The notes beneath the pieces were generated by a model. That model did not search any database. It was not told where the DNA came from and saw nothing but the letters and a program-made list of their open reading frames with translations. Below, piece after piece: positions 37,145 to 48,086 of a DNA stretch of 64,000 nt. Location: the NCBI GenBank assembly GCA_002286715.1, contig NSJX01000030.1:247034-311033 (forward strand), read 5' to 3'. The translations under genes and the position numbers were made by a program. Each line of letters starts with the position of its first letter. Within the stretch, counting starts at the first letter, position 1. The stretch is from Dentipellis sp. KUC8613. Lineage: Eukaryota; Basidiomycota; Agaricomycetes; Russulales; Hericiaceae.

Positions 37145-39107
37145 TTACACCAGTGATGAAAACACTTCGTCTAGGCGGGTCGCTGCCTTGTCACAGTCTG
37201 CAGGCGTGTTGTACAGTGCAGTGGGAGCCAGCCGGATCACATCCGGCTGTCTTTCATCCCCGATAACCCCAAAAGCCTTAAGACCCTCGTATACTTTCAT
37301 CATAACGTGTGCCTCCACGGGAAGGAATTTCAGTGACAATTGTGATCCTCGAGACTCCGGTTGGGAGGGCGTGATGATCGTGAAGGCAGGTTTGAGGTCG
37401 TTCGATGGGGATGGGTACCGGGCGGCAACCTCGTGGACAGGGACGTAGTTTGGTGACTGCATGAGCCGCCGCTCGAGGTATCCCGTTAATTCGACGGAAC
37501 GTTTCCGGAGAACGCCCATCATCCCAGCTTCCTTGAACACCTGGAGGGATCCCAGCAGTGACGCCACACACAGGACAGGCGGGTTGGACTGCTGAAAACC
37601 CTGTGCCCCGCGGATCGGCGAGAAGACGGGCGGCATATCGAACCGCGTGGCTTGGTCATGGCCCCACCACCCTGCGTACCTGCAGGAAAATGTGTCAATC
37701 CCAGAAGAAGAGCCTCGACCGGCCGCTAGACTATCGATAGGGATGGAAACTGAGTGTGGAAAAATGCCAACTTACCTCTGCAAGTCTCGATCGTCCCATT
37801 TCTCATGGACAAAAATACCAGCAATGCCGCCGGGACCAGAGTTGAGGTACTTGTATGAGCACCACACCGCAAAATCGACGTCCCAGTCGTGCAAAGACAA
37901 GGGCACATTTCCTATCGCATGGGCCAGATCCCACCCACAAATGCATCCCTAATAATGTCGAATAGTTAGAGATCGGACGATAAGACTGCGAGAAGTACGA
38001 GGCGGGGAAGAAGCTTCTGATCGCAGATCGTAGGAAAAAGTCGGCGTTGGGAAGGGTTTTCTGGACGTCTAATGCACTTCGACAGAACAGCACTGACCTG
38101 CGCCTTAGCCGCCTTTGTTATGGACTGCATCGGGAAATATTGGCCCGTATAATATTGAACTCCGCTGAACAAGACCATTGCGATGGAGGCGCCCTGCTGC
38201 GAGATAACGTCTAAAATATCTTCTTCCCTGAGAACGAATTCTCCGTCCCGGGGGAATAACTCTATGATGGTGTCCTTGGGGTCTAAGCCGTGCAGCCTGG
38301 CCTGAGACGCGAAGGCATACTAATAAGGTGCATCCGACCAAAGATAGGGTGAATTGGTGCGTCCGACAAATGCAGAAAGACCCACCTGATCTGATGGGAA
38401 AGCCTTTCCTTCGCACAGGATTTTATAACGGTCCGAAGTAGGCTTGTAGAACACGTTCATCATGAGGTGGAGATTCGCTGTCAGAGTCCCCATGCACGCA
38501 ACCTCCGTCTCTTTTGCACCTAAATAACAAGCCGAGGACATAGGTCAACAAACGCTGGGCTTGTAACTGAAATCTATTATAAGACGCGAAGCCTTTTCGG
38601 ATAGTCACCTACGAGGTCTGCCAGAAGGGGATTGACGTGGTCCGTTATTGTCATCCAATCCCTGCCTTTGGGATGGGCGAAGTGGGCCACGACTCCTCTA
38701 AGGCCGACGAGGTGTCTAGATGATCAAAATCACAGCGATAAAAGGACAAGGCTTACTTGGCACCCCATGTTTGGAGCTCCTCCTGCACCAAGGCTGCTGA
38801 TCGTTTAGGAAGGAGACCTAGTGAGTTCCCGCAAAGGTACACGCATGGCTCGTCTGCTGCAAGAGAAAGGTTAGCATCCGAATAGATTCGCACAGGATTG
38901 GCACGAAGAGTCTCCGGCTTTTATACCTTGAACAGTATGATGGGAGGCACCGACGGCCTCGTTTGTCGGGAAGACGAACTCTGAACGAAATGGAGCCTCT
39001 GCTAAGCTACGTTCTTGTGCCATTGGGGACAAGCAGAGTGCTGAAGACAAGGAGCGAGCGATGATGAAGAGTGCTTTCAATCCAAGTGCGATCGAGATCC
39101 GGAACAT
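37145..39107 (-). CDS. BNA5: Kynureninase
   Basis: A PLP enzyme cleaving kynurenine or 3-hydroxykynurenine to (3-hydroxy)anthranilate and alanine. N-terminal motifs are [15 protein letters not shown] and [20 protein letters not shown], then [34 protein letters not shown] and [20 protein letters not shown]. The PLP-lysine motif [20 protein letters not shown] follows, and the C-terminal domain includes [20 protein letters not shown]. About nine exons; introns split the region at about 37685-37778, 37945-38099, 38317-38387, 38519-38609, 38713-38758 and 38855-38930. Two starts are possible: 39107 adds a 28-residue hydrophobic leader ([19 protein letters not shown]); 39023 ([11 protein letters not shown]) gives the usual cytosolic form. 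The end is set to the longer version; the shorter start is at least as likely. Confidence 0.93.
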
Positions 39108-39247
39108 CTAATCAGCTGTGGCTGTATCTCCATTCAGCCTGGATCGCAGCCGAGTCTTCGTCCATCTAGGCTTCGACTCACTCAAACTCCACCATCTGTT
39201 CTCTTCAGCCCAAAGAAGTCGCAGCCACGCACGTCAACGCTGCACAG
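39108..39247. promoter_or_regulatory. Shared divergent promoter of kynureninase and kynurenine 3-monooxygenase
   Basis: The starts are 140 bp apart (224 bp if kynureninase starts at 39023), so the two genes must share control sequence. It contains CGACTCACTC near 39174-39183, with a GACTCA core. No TATA box is obvious. Confidence 0.5.
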
Positions 39248-41114
39248 ATGGATCTCTCGAAGGCACCGCGTCGCAAGGCAATTGTGGTCGGAGCGGGTCC
39301 TGTAGGGTGTCTGGCCGCCGTCTCGCTTGCTAAGCAAGGCTGGCAGATCGACATTTATGAAGCTCGTCCAGGTGCGCGCAAACGGACCAGCACAATTGAT
39401 TTAGATTCTTCGGAGTTATTGATCTTCGCACAGACATCCGCTTGCCATCTTCCAAGGCGGCCGCCCAACAGAGGTCGATAAATCTCGCAATTTCGTCCCG
39501 CGGCATCGCCGCTTTGAAGGCTATTGATCCCGCGGCGGCGGGCCGTATCCTCGACTCCGTTATTCCCATGCGCGGTCGGATGATACACGACGTGCGAGGA
39601 AATACTCACAGTCAGCCATACGATCCCAATGGACAGGTATTTTCATTCTCCTTGACAGGGTGTTCGGAACACCCCTTCTGACGACCTGTGACAAGTGCAT
39701 CAATTCTATAGACCGCGCTCTTTTGAATGAGAGTCTGCTCGAAGAAGCCCTGGCTGTTCCAGGCCTTCGCATCTTTTTCCGGCATAAAATCATCGCAATT
39801 GATTTTGACCGTCGCAATATGACCGTTCGCGACCTCGAAACAGGAGAGGACAGCGAAGTATCATTCCATCTCTGCATCGGCGCGGATGGCACTCATTCGG
39901 TCGTACGGCGACAATTGATGAGGGTTGTAAGGCAAGCTGCATGTTGTTCCAGAACGTACTATGTGACGCCCTATTCACGTGTTTCATCATTTTGCAACAC
40001 CAGGATGGACTATCGCCAAGAGTACATCCCCCATGATTATCTAGAGCTGAAAATATCACCTGGAAAATCCGATGAGGGAAATCCGGTGTTTCTTCTTGAT
40101 CCAAATCACCTTCATATATGGCCTAGGCATTCATTCATGTTGATCGCGCTGCCAAACAAGGTATGCCTTTACCTTTTTGTCAAGCGCCTTGCCTGACGCA
40201 CGCTGGCCACAGGACATGAGTTTTACCTGCACCCTATTCGCTCCGGTAGAGGAGTTCGAGCGTTTGGATGGCCGGACCGCTACTCTGACCTGGTTCAGGA
40301 CGCAATTTCCAGATGCGTTGGCGCTTATTGGTGAAGAAGCTTTATGGTCCTCTTTCGAGCACAATCCTCGGAGCTCTCTCATGACTGTCAAAGTGTGCCT
40401 CGCTAAGCATATACTTAGAATTTTGGCTGACAATTCGCGATCCGAAAGGCCCGGCCGTATCATTATCAGGATCGTGCAATTCTTCTCGGCGACGCAGCGC
40501 ATAGTATGGTCCCCTTTTACGGTCAGGGCTTGAACTGTGGTCTGGAGGATGTGCGTGTCCTGGACATCTATCTTAAGGAGGCTGGAGTGGATCCTGCGGA
40601 TGTCCCGGATTCTTCCAGCGCGGTTGACGGACGGCTTGCTGCCGCACTTTCCCGATACAGTGACATAAGGCACGAGGACTTGGTCGCCATTTGTGACCTC
40701 GCCATGGACAACTAGTATGTCAATCCCGCTTCTTTCCGCTGGTTCGAATGCTCACACGACATGCGATAAAGCGTCGAAATGCGCCATGCAGTTACCACCG
40801 CGACATACCTGCTCCGCAAGACGGTTGATAATATTTTCTTCTCGCTCAGCTCGCGGAAGCAAATTACCCTGGACACTCTGGGGTCACTGCTATCTACGAC
40901 AGCGTTCCCAGCTCGGGAACCCGGCGGTTGGATTCCATTGTACACAATGGTAACGTTCCGGCCAGACATCAGTTATGCTACAGCCAAAGAAAAGGCTGTG
41001 CGACAGACACGCGCATTGGCCGTCGCTGGTATTTTCGGGTCGGTGATTCTGGGCGCTACGGGTATCGGTTTGACGTGGATGGCGTTATGCAGTCGCACGA
41101 GAAGATTGTGGTAG
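39248..41114 (+). CDS. BNA4: Kynurenine 3-monooxygenase
   Basis: A FAD/NADPH hydroxylase making 3-hydroxykynurenine, anchored in the outer mitochondrial membrane. It starts [20 protein letters not shown] (GxGxxG FAD fingerprint) and continues to IDIYEARP, then [57 protein letters not shown] and [22 protein letters not shown]-terminal FAD motif [20 protein letters not shown] runs into [15 protein letters not shown]. The last 40 residues contain [19 protein letters not shown], a membrane anchor. Seven introns, for example 39371-39437 and 39637-39699, restore the frame cleanly; one (about 40392-40449) joins TVK to ARPYHY. Normal length of about 480 residues. Confidence 0.93.
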
Positions 41115-41658
41115 AAGGCATGCAGATGTTCCTTTTATCACCAGGGTATTATGCAATATATTCGAAACAGAGGCACAGGGCTTTACCGAGAATCCGGCTA
41201 CGCAGAAAAATCGGCATTTACAACCGGCGTCGCGTACGGAATATGCCCTTCCGCGGTGATTGATGGGCAGGGTTCTCGTTGGACATGTGGATAGGAGGCA
41301 GGAGATATCAGAGAGTGAGAAGCGGATCATCATAAGTAATGATTAAGAGGAGTTGGAATGCGGTCTCGACCACGGGCATATGTACAAGCAATCTGAACCC
41401 TATGAAGACATCGTATTCGGCTGATATAGAGAAGGTAACTAAGGAGAGTACAAGAGGACAGACAGCGAGGAAACAATAAGAGCGCGACAAAGAACCGGTG
41501 CATGAAGATAAACGTAAAGAGTTCGACAGGAAACTTATGGGAACAGAGCGGAACTATTCGTAGCGGTCGTTACTTACAGACGGGCGGGACCATCAACAAA
41601 AAGGCCCGCCTGGGAAGTTGGGGGGAAAAGGCACAGTGTAACCAATCAGAAGACAGAA
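41115..41658. other. Convergent intergenic region between BNA4 and the AT-hook gene
   Basis: About 540 bp of 3' sequence from both sides. Short frames (41085-41333, 41308-41490) have no features. Confidence 0.45.
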
Positions 41659-42243
41659 TCAAGTTGACTTTGGGGGTCTGCCCCTCGGTTTCTTCTTGGT
41701 GCTCGACTCTGGAGCACTGGTCTCTCCAGCATCGTCGCCCGAAGCCTCGACGGGCTTGGGATTCTTGGGGGGTCTGCCCCGCTTCCGCTTCACAGGCGGC
41801 TCGCCAGTCTCCTCTTCAGGCTTCTTCGGCTGCGAATCGCGGACGTCAGCGTTTCTGGGATGCTCACAGGGGTGGCCCGATACGCACCTTGGGAGGCCTG
41901 CCTCGCTTCCTCTTCTCTCCAGTGGATGGGCCGGCGGTAGATGTAGTGGCGGCAGCAGCGGCAGACGCGCTTTTCTTGTTCTTGCTGCCCTTGGGCCTTC
42001 CACGGCCGCGCTTGACAGGGACGGCTGGGGTAGCTTCAGCAGCGGCTTGGTCTGAGCGTGGATGGAGCACGGTCGGCGATGGGATCGGAAGGACGCGTGT
42101 CATCGATCGATAGAATGGGAGAACGAACAGACATGGGACATACCGGTTTCGCCGCCGGTTTGGGGCTGGTCGCCATCGTCGAGCTCGTCTACGACACGGG
42201 CGGCGTCGTCCGCGAGATCATCGGGGGCTGGGGACGCCGACAT
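41659..42243 (-). CDS. Small AT-hook (HMGA-like) DNA-binding protein
   Basis: Three exons encode about 145 residues with four AT-hooks that bind the minor groove of A/T-rich DNA: VKRGRGRPKGSKNKK, EKRKRGRPPK, VKRKRGRPPKNPK and KKKPRGRPPKST at the very C-terminus. The N-terminal exon, starting MSASPAPDDLADDAARVV, is acidic and probably not DNA-bound. The hooks are spaced by Ala/Ser- and Glu-rich linkers. The first intron (about 42143-42054) has donor GTATGT; the second lies near 41888-41832. HMGA proteins act as chromatin architectural factors. Four repeated hooks could span several AT tracts. Confidence 0.85.
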
Positions 42244-42879
42244 GTGGCGGGAGGGGATGGGGGGGGATGGAGGGAGAGACGCGGTAGGTGAAGGGCGGGG
42301 GCAAAGTGTGTGCCCCGGTTTTAACGATTATTTCTGAGGACGGAATAGAGTTCTTTTCGCGTGTAATTCAACCAATTGCGGGGGGTGTTATTATCTGAAC
42401 CATCTTCTGTGCGTTGGCTGGGGGCCCCTGGAATTCGGGGACGGAAGTACGTAATTAATTTAATCCACCGTGACCCCTCCAGGCCTCTCAGCATGTCGTG
42501 TCAATGGAATATGCCATTTCCGGCCCTATTGGCTTTCCCTCGGGCACCGTCCTCTCCTGTCTCCACCGATCCTCCTCACAACATGATGGTCGTCCTTTCC
42601 CTCCCAACAACCCACAAAACCCGCCCCATTCCCTCTTTCCCATCTCTCACAACCAGCGGCCCGGCCGGACAATCCAACAGAATATTCTCGCGAGCGCAAA
42701 TTCGTCGCCATGTGCTCCATCGCCAGAAAGGCATCTGATCCCGGCAAAGGAACTCGCGGAGATCAAATCCCCGTACGGAGCCCCAATTCGTTTCTCGCCT
42801 CACGCCACGAAGTCTGCGTCAGTCGGCAATTGGCGCAGACGCCGTGGCCATCTCACTCTCCGTCTCTCCTCCCTCTCTC
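42244..42879. other. Divergent promoter region of AT-hook gene and YOS9
   Basis: About 640 bp. The AT-hook side has a G-rich run at 42249-42274 within 10 nt of its start codon, listed as a finding. The rest is C/T-rich. No gene is seen; the plus frame at 42498 runs into the YOS9 signal peptide in another frame. Confidence 0.5.
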
Positions 42880-44584
42880 ATGCGTACCATCCCTCTCATT
42901 CTCTTCGCCCATGCCTTCTATTCCTCCGCCCGCATCCTCCACTCCCTCCCGGAAGACCCCTTCGCGTTCCCCAAGTATCGCGTGACCTTCCTGAACGGCC
43001 TGCCCGTTTCCAACGAGACAGCAGAGAAGTGGCTCCGGGACGGCCTGCAGGGCGGCGAGCGCGAGTTTCTCGAGCAGCCGTGGAATGACTCGGAGCCAAG
43101 GAAAGAGATTGGGTCGGGGGAGGAGGGCGACAGCGAAGTCCGTAGCATCGTATGGTATACCACCCGCTACCATCTCATGACTCAATACACGCGATTTCTT
43201 CTAGTCCATTGCACCGCGCGTCCCGTCGGATCATGCATTAGAACGGATGAAAATGGGCCCGCATGTAACCTACCTTTGCCTGATACCCCCGCCCGCCGTG
43301 GCCGCCGCGTCTGATGACCCGCCACCCGACGTCACACCAGTGTACAGCTGGTCTTTGCTGCAGCCGCTGGCTGGCACATGCATATATGTAAGTCAGAGAA
43401 TGGCCTTACGGAGCGATACTCAGAACCCAAGCTTCGCCTGCGCAGCACCGGCAGGGCTGGTTTACCTACGCGTACTGCCATAATTCACACGTTCGCCAAT
43501 TTCGAGAGGCACTCCGTGCCCACCCTTCCAATCCTGGTGAGTTATGTATGATTTAATTCAGCGAGTTCATCAGGCTTATCATATATCTTAGGTCATTACG
43601 AAATAGAAGAGGACCCTGAGGTGCGCTCTTCATATTCACTCGTGACTCCATACCAGCGCGGACGCTGAAATGTATACATGGTGATAGTGGGAGGCCTTTG
43701 ACTTGGGACGGGCACCAACCACGGAGACCGGAGACGCTCTCACCGTCGCTGATCAGAATGCCCTCACTGCGAATCTTCAGCTCGCTCGTGGGCCTGGCTC
43801 TCGGTATCTCGTTCAGCGATGGGGCGATGGCACAGTCTGTGACAAGACAGGCAGGAGACGAGAAATCGAAGTCCAGGTTCGTCGATCCGTTCCCCACTGC
43901 CCATTAGTCATGGTTGACATAGGAGGAATTTCCTGCGTACAGTTCCATTGTTCCATGACGATGACGGACACAATTATGTTCATCAAGGAAACGAGGACGT
44001 GCCATTACGTTCTGGTCATATACACCCCGCGACTTTGCGGGGTGCCGGGATTCAAGTCGCAGATCGACCAAAGGGAAGAAGCCCTCGTCCGGTGCCGCCA
44101 AGTCGTCGACCCTAACGTGCCTTCGAAGGCAAGGAAGGGGCTTCCCGAAGGAGACCATCCGGTGAAGCACTCCCTGCCGGCTCCTCCCTCAAGAGTTATG
44201 GAACCCGCCAAAGCAAGACAGCAGGCAGCCGAAGGAGCACAGCCGAAGACTATGGGTGATAGCATTCGCCGTACCCTCGAGCGGCTTCTGCAACCTAAAG
44301 ATGGGGATGGCGGTGATAGCGGCCGTGTTCATGTCGAAGATTTAGGCAATGGAGAACTTCAGATCGAATTCCTCAAGGGTAATCGGCAGGGAGAAGGCGG
44401 AGACGAGGGAGAGGAAGACAATTTTGTCCCCAGCTCGGACATGATCGCGGAGGCTCTGCGGTCCGTCGGTTATGACGTGAGGCGAGAGACGCAAACCGTA
44501 AAATCGAAACCCACGGGCAAGAACAAGAACGCGCCAAAGGCCCGTCAACCAGCTGCAGCTGGTCGCGGAAGAGATGAGCTCTAA
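42880..44584 (+). CDS. YOS9: ER quality-control lectin YOS9/OS-9
   Basis: Recognises trimmed N-glycans on misfolded proteins in the ER lumen and delivers them to the Hrd1 ERAD ligase. It starts with a signal peptide (MRTIPLILFAHAFYSSARIL). The MRH lectin domain is assembled from TYLCLIPPPAVAA, then GWFTYAYCHNSHVRQFREAL, then ARGPGSRYLVQRWGDGTVCD and TGRRREIEVQ. The last segment is FHCSMTMTDTIMFIKETRTC plus HYVLVIYTPRLCGVPGF, with Cys pairs as in MRH folds. An acidic tail follows, ending in RDEL, an ER retention signal. The C-terminus GRGRDEL makes ER residence near certain. Introns lie at about 43134-43204, 43386-43457, 43534-43590, 43620-43689 and 43880-43940; the one near 43134 uses donor GTCCGT. 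Confidence 0.9.
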
Positions 44585-45336
44585 GGCGTCCATGTTGTTC
44601 ATATAGTATGTAAGATAGTTCTGTCGCCCAGATGCGTTACCACCACCTTCCTGGAATTGTCATATACCTGTCCCCTGAGCTTTTTCTTTTGTAAGCCGCG
44701 TCAAACTCAGTAGCCACGAGGCTCTTGAACGCCTTCCCGAGGACGAAGCCATGATTTATGGGGAAAAGTTTGTGTGTGTATCGGCAATCTCATGACACGG
44801 CCTGTATCGCGATCTCAAGATTGCCCTCGTGCTCGGCCAGTCTCTCGGTACAATGTGTAGTCTCCATGCCAGATCAATGCCCTTGAGCTTCACCGCTTTC
44901 AAGCTGCCGCAAGTCAACCCACGCATTCACATATGATGCATGGAAAGTTGTTGATTCATGACGTTGACGCTACTGTTGTCATTGTCGCACGGCCGACAGG
45001 GGATACCCACGTTTTCAAGCGTGTCTAGCTTGGACTCTAGTCTTGTACACTTTCCTGCCTCGTGTGAGTATAGCAGCATCACTCGGTATGCGGGGTAACC
45101 GACGCGTCTGTCACGTGCACATGAGAGACGATCAGGTGCGGGGACCAGCGCATTTGGCCGAGTCTGGGCCGGAGTGCCGAGGAATGGGTATGGTTTCTCC
45201 GCGAGTTATCTTATCTCGCCGGCGGGCCCATCCCTCGATTCATCGCGAGTCATGCCTCGAATAAAAAGTTAGGGCTTTTCAAGAGCTCCCCGCCGAAGGT
45301 CATTCTACCCTCGCATTCACCCCTGCACTCTCCAAA
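44585..45336. other. Intergenic region, promoter of asparagine synthetase
   Basis: About 750 bp. No gene is seen. The right end has GAGTCA at 45247-45252 and ATAAAAAG at 45261-45268, a likely TATA box 69 bp upstream of the ATG. Confidence 0.5.
45247..45252 (+). promoter_or_regulatory. GAGTCA core upstream of ASN1, possible Gcn4/CPC1 site
   Basis: CGAGTCATGCC lies about 85 bp upstream of the ASN1 ATG and just upstream of a TATA-like ATAAAAAG. The CGAGTCATG string is the same as upstream of ARG4. It resembles the bZIP site TGAGTCA with one mismatch. Confidence 0.4.
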
Positions 45337-47671
45337 ATGTGCGGAATATTTGCAATCCACGGGATCGACGCGCCCGCCTCAGAACGCGCCCACTGCATCG
45401 CGCTGTCCAAAAGACAGAGGCACCGCGGACCGGACTGGTCGGGATGCTCCGTGGGGCAGAAGAGTGTCCTCGTTCACGAGCGGTTGGCTATCGTTGGAGT
45501 CGGTGAGTGCAGCTGGGATTCGCACGTTCGCACACATTCGAGCGATTCCCTTTAGATACTGGCGCCCAGCCTCTGGTCAGCGACGACAAGACCATCACGC
45601 TCGCCGTCAATGGTGAGATCTACAACCATGTTCAGCTGAGGGCCACCTGCCCCGGCTACAAATTCAAGACGCACTCGGATTGTGAAGTCATCATCCCCTT
45701 GGTGCGTCCCTGCTACACCCCCACCTTGAGCCCCTGGACAATATCTCACGTGCCTCTAGTACAAGAAACATGGCAAGGACCTGTGCAACATGCTCGACGG
45801 CATGTTCTCCTTCGTCCTGCTCGACGAGTCCGTCCAGCCGCCCCGCGTCGTCGCCGCACGCGACCCCATCGGCATCACGACCCTCTACCAGGGCTGGAGC
45901 TCCAAGCGCCCCGGCGTTGTCTACTTCTGCTCCGAGCTCAAGTGCATCACGGAGGATTGCGACAAGATCATCGCGTTCCCCCCTGGCCACGTCTACGACA
46001 GCGCCGACAACTCCACGACGCGCTACTACAACCCCTCGTGGTTCAACGGCGATGCGCCCGATGCCGCGGTTCCTACGCAGAAGGCCGACCTCACGCTTCT
46101 CCGCGAGACCCTGGAGGCCGCGGTGCGGAAGCGGCTCATGTCCGAGGTGCCGTACGGCGTCCTGCTGAGCGGTGGCCTGGACAGCAGTCTCATCGCGTCT
46201 ATCGCGGCGAGGGAGACCGAGAAGGTCGCGAAGGCCCAGTATGACGCCCGCCAACGGCGACAGCAGGAGTCCGTGAGCGGCCCTCCGACGCCCACTGGCT
46301 CCAACTCTAACCCCGGCGTCATTGGCGAAGACTGTAAGTAAATGAAGGTGTCGCGCCCCGCGTTTGTACTCATCCCTGCGCTATGCCCCAGCAACGATCG
46401 CGGCTTGGCCCCAGTTGCACTCGTTCTCCATCGGACTTGAGAACTCCCCTGACCTGCTCGCGGCGCGCAAGGCCGCTCGCTTCCTGGGCACAATCCATCA
46501 TGAATACATCTTCACCGTCCAGGAGGGTCTCGATGCCATCCCGGAAGTCATTTACCACCTAGAGACTTTCGACGTGACGACTGTCCGCGCCAGCACGCCG
46601 ATGTACCTGCTCAGCCGGAAAATCAAGGCGATGGGTGTGAAGATGGTACTCAGTGGTGAGGGCAGTGACGAGATCTTCGGAGGTGCGTCAGGTCTTGCGA
46701 AGTGAACCTTCGCCTGCTCAACGTTGTGTGATGCAGGGTACCTGTACTTCCACGCCGCTCCGGACCCCAAGTCGTTCCACCAGGAGTGTGTCCGGAGAGT
46801 GAAGAACCTCCACACTGCCGACTGCTTGCGTGCCAACAAGTAATGTTCTTCATTCCCTCGTAAACGGCCTTTGCTGACAAGCAGAATGTAGGTCAACGAT
46901 GGCATGGGGTCTCGAGGCACGAGTACCCTTCCTCGACAAGGCGTTCCTCGACGTCGCCATGACCATCGACCCGACGGAGAAGATGTTCTCTAAAGGCGAC
47001 GCGCAGGAGACCGATGCCGACGGTTGCCCCAAAATGGAGAAGGTACGTCCCTTGAACATCCCATGAATCCCGTTCATCACTCATGCTCATCGCCTTTCAG
47101 TACATCCTCCGCAAAGCGTTCGACGTTCCCGAAGGCGAGAAGCCCTACCTCCCCCGCTCGATTCTCTGGAGGCAAAAGGAACAGTTTTCCGACGGTGTCG
47201 GGTATTCCTGGATCGACGGGTACGATTGCTTCCTAGATGAATTGCCGCGAGGCCTCAATCTGACCATGCGCGCGCCGTCAGAATGAAAGACCACGCCGAA
47301 GTGACCATCTCCGACGAGCAGTTCTCAAAACGACATGAGCGCTGGCCCACGGACACCCCCGACACAAAAGAGGCGTACTACATCCGCGACGTCTTCGACA
47401 GTAAGCCCACCCATGTGCCCTGCTCGTCCTACTGTACCAGTCCAAACTAATAAACACCACAGGTCTCTTCAAGTCAGAAGCTGCTGCAGAAACTGTCGTG
47501 AGGTAAGCTCAATAAAATTATTAGCACAGAACAAAGACTAAAACATATAATTATTGAAGGTGGATCCCTCGAGCGGACTGGGGCTGCGCTGCAGATCCAA
47601 GCGGCAGGAGCGTCAGCATACACAACGCTGCGTACGGGGCAGACAAGCAGGGCACGGAAGGCGCAGCATAA
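45337..47671 (+). CDS. ASN1: Asparagine synthetase (glutamine-hydrolysing)
   Basis: Makes asparagine from aspartate, ATP and glutamine. It starts [11 protein letters not shown] with the catalytic Cys2 of class II glutamine amidotransferases. [20 protein letters not shown] and [11 protein letters not shown] complete the glutaminase side. The synthetase half has [20 protein letters not shown] (PP-loop), [40 protein letters not shown] and [20 protein letters not shown]. The C-terminus crosses an intron into [20 protein letters not shown] and stops at 47669-47671. About ten exons. Introns near 45502-45554, 45702-45760, 46333-46391, 46682-46738, 46840-46889 and 47044-47100 are all short. About 590 residues, normal. 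Likely under amino-acid control. Confidence 0.95.
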
Positions 47672-48086
47672 TGGTGGTACAGTTTATATGTAGACCGTGT
47701 AAATTAAAAGGGGGGCGGGGCCGGATCTGTAAGGAGAGTTCAAAGTGTACCGTGTAACAGAGGCGAGGCCTGCAGAGAGTCAATGAGGGAGTGTGTAGTA
47801 GATGCGCGCCACAGTGGGAGAAAAAATATGGTGGAACAATCCTAGAGCGAATTTAGAGCATGATGCAACGAGTGAATACGGTATCGCGAAGCAACGGAAA
47901 TCGTGACATGAAGATAAGACGGAGACGGAGGTGCACATGGATATAAAGAAAAAGGCGTGCCGGTCATAACGAGGGAAAAGGAATAAAACCAGATATAATT
48001 TCCCGTGAAACTGAAGCGTGGTATGATGGGGTATGAAATGAGGGCATCAACAGAGCGGTATAAGGTGCGTAAAGGGCATCTAGGGC
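47672..48086. other. Convergent intergenic region between ASN1 and RhoGEF
   Basis: About 415 bp of 3' sequence, A/G-rich, with AATAAAA near 47982. No gene is seen. Confidence 0.45.

Noticed and set aside
36161..41114. A secondary-metabolite gene cluster reading of the kynurenine block
   Set aside because: No synthase, transporter, P450 or pathway-specific regulator is adjacent; the three genes are primary-metabolism enzymes.
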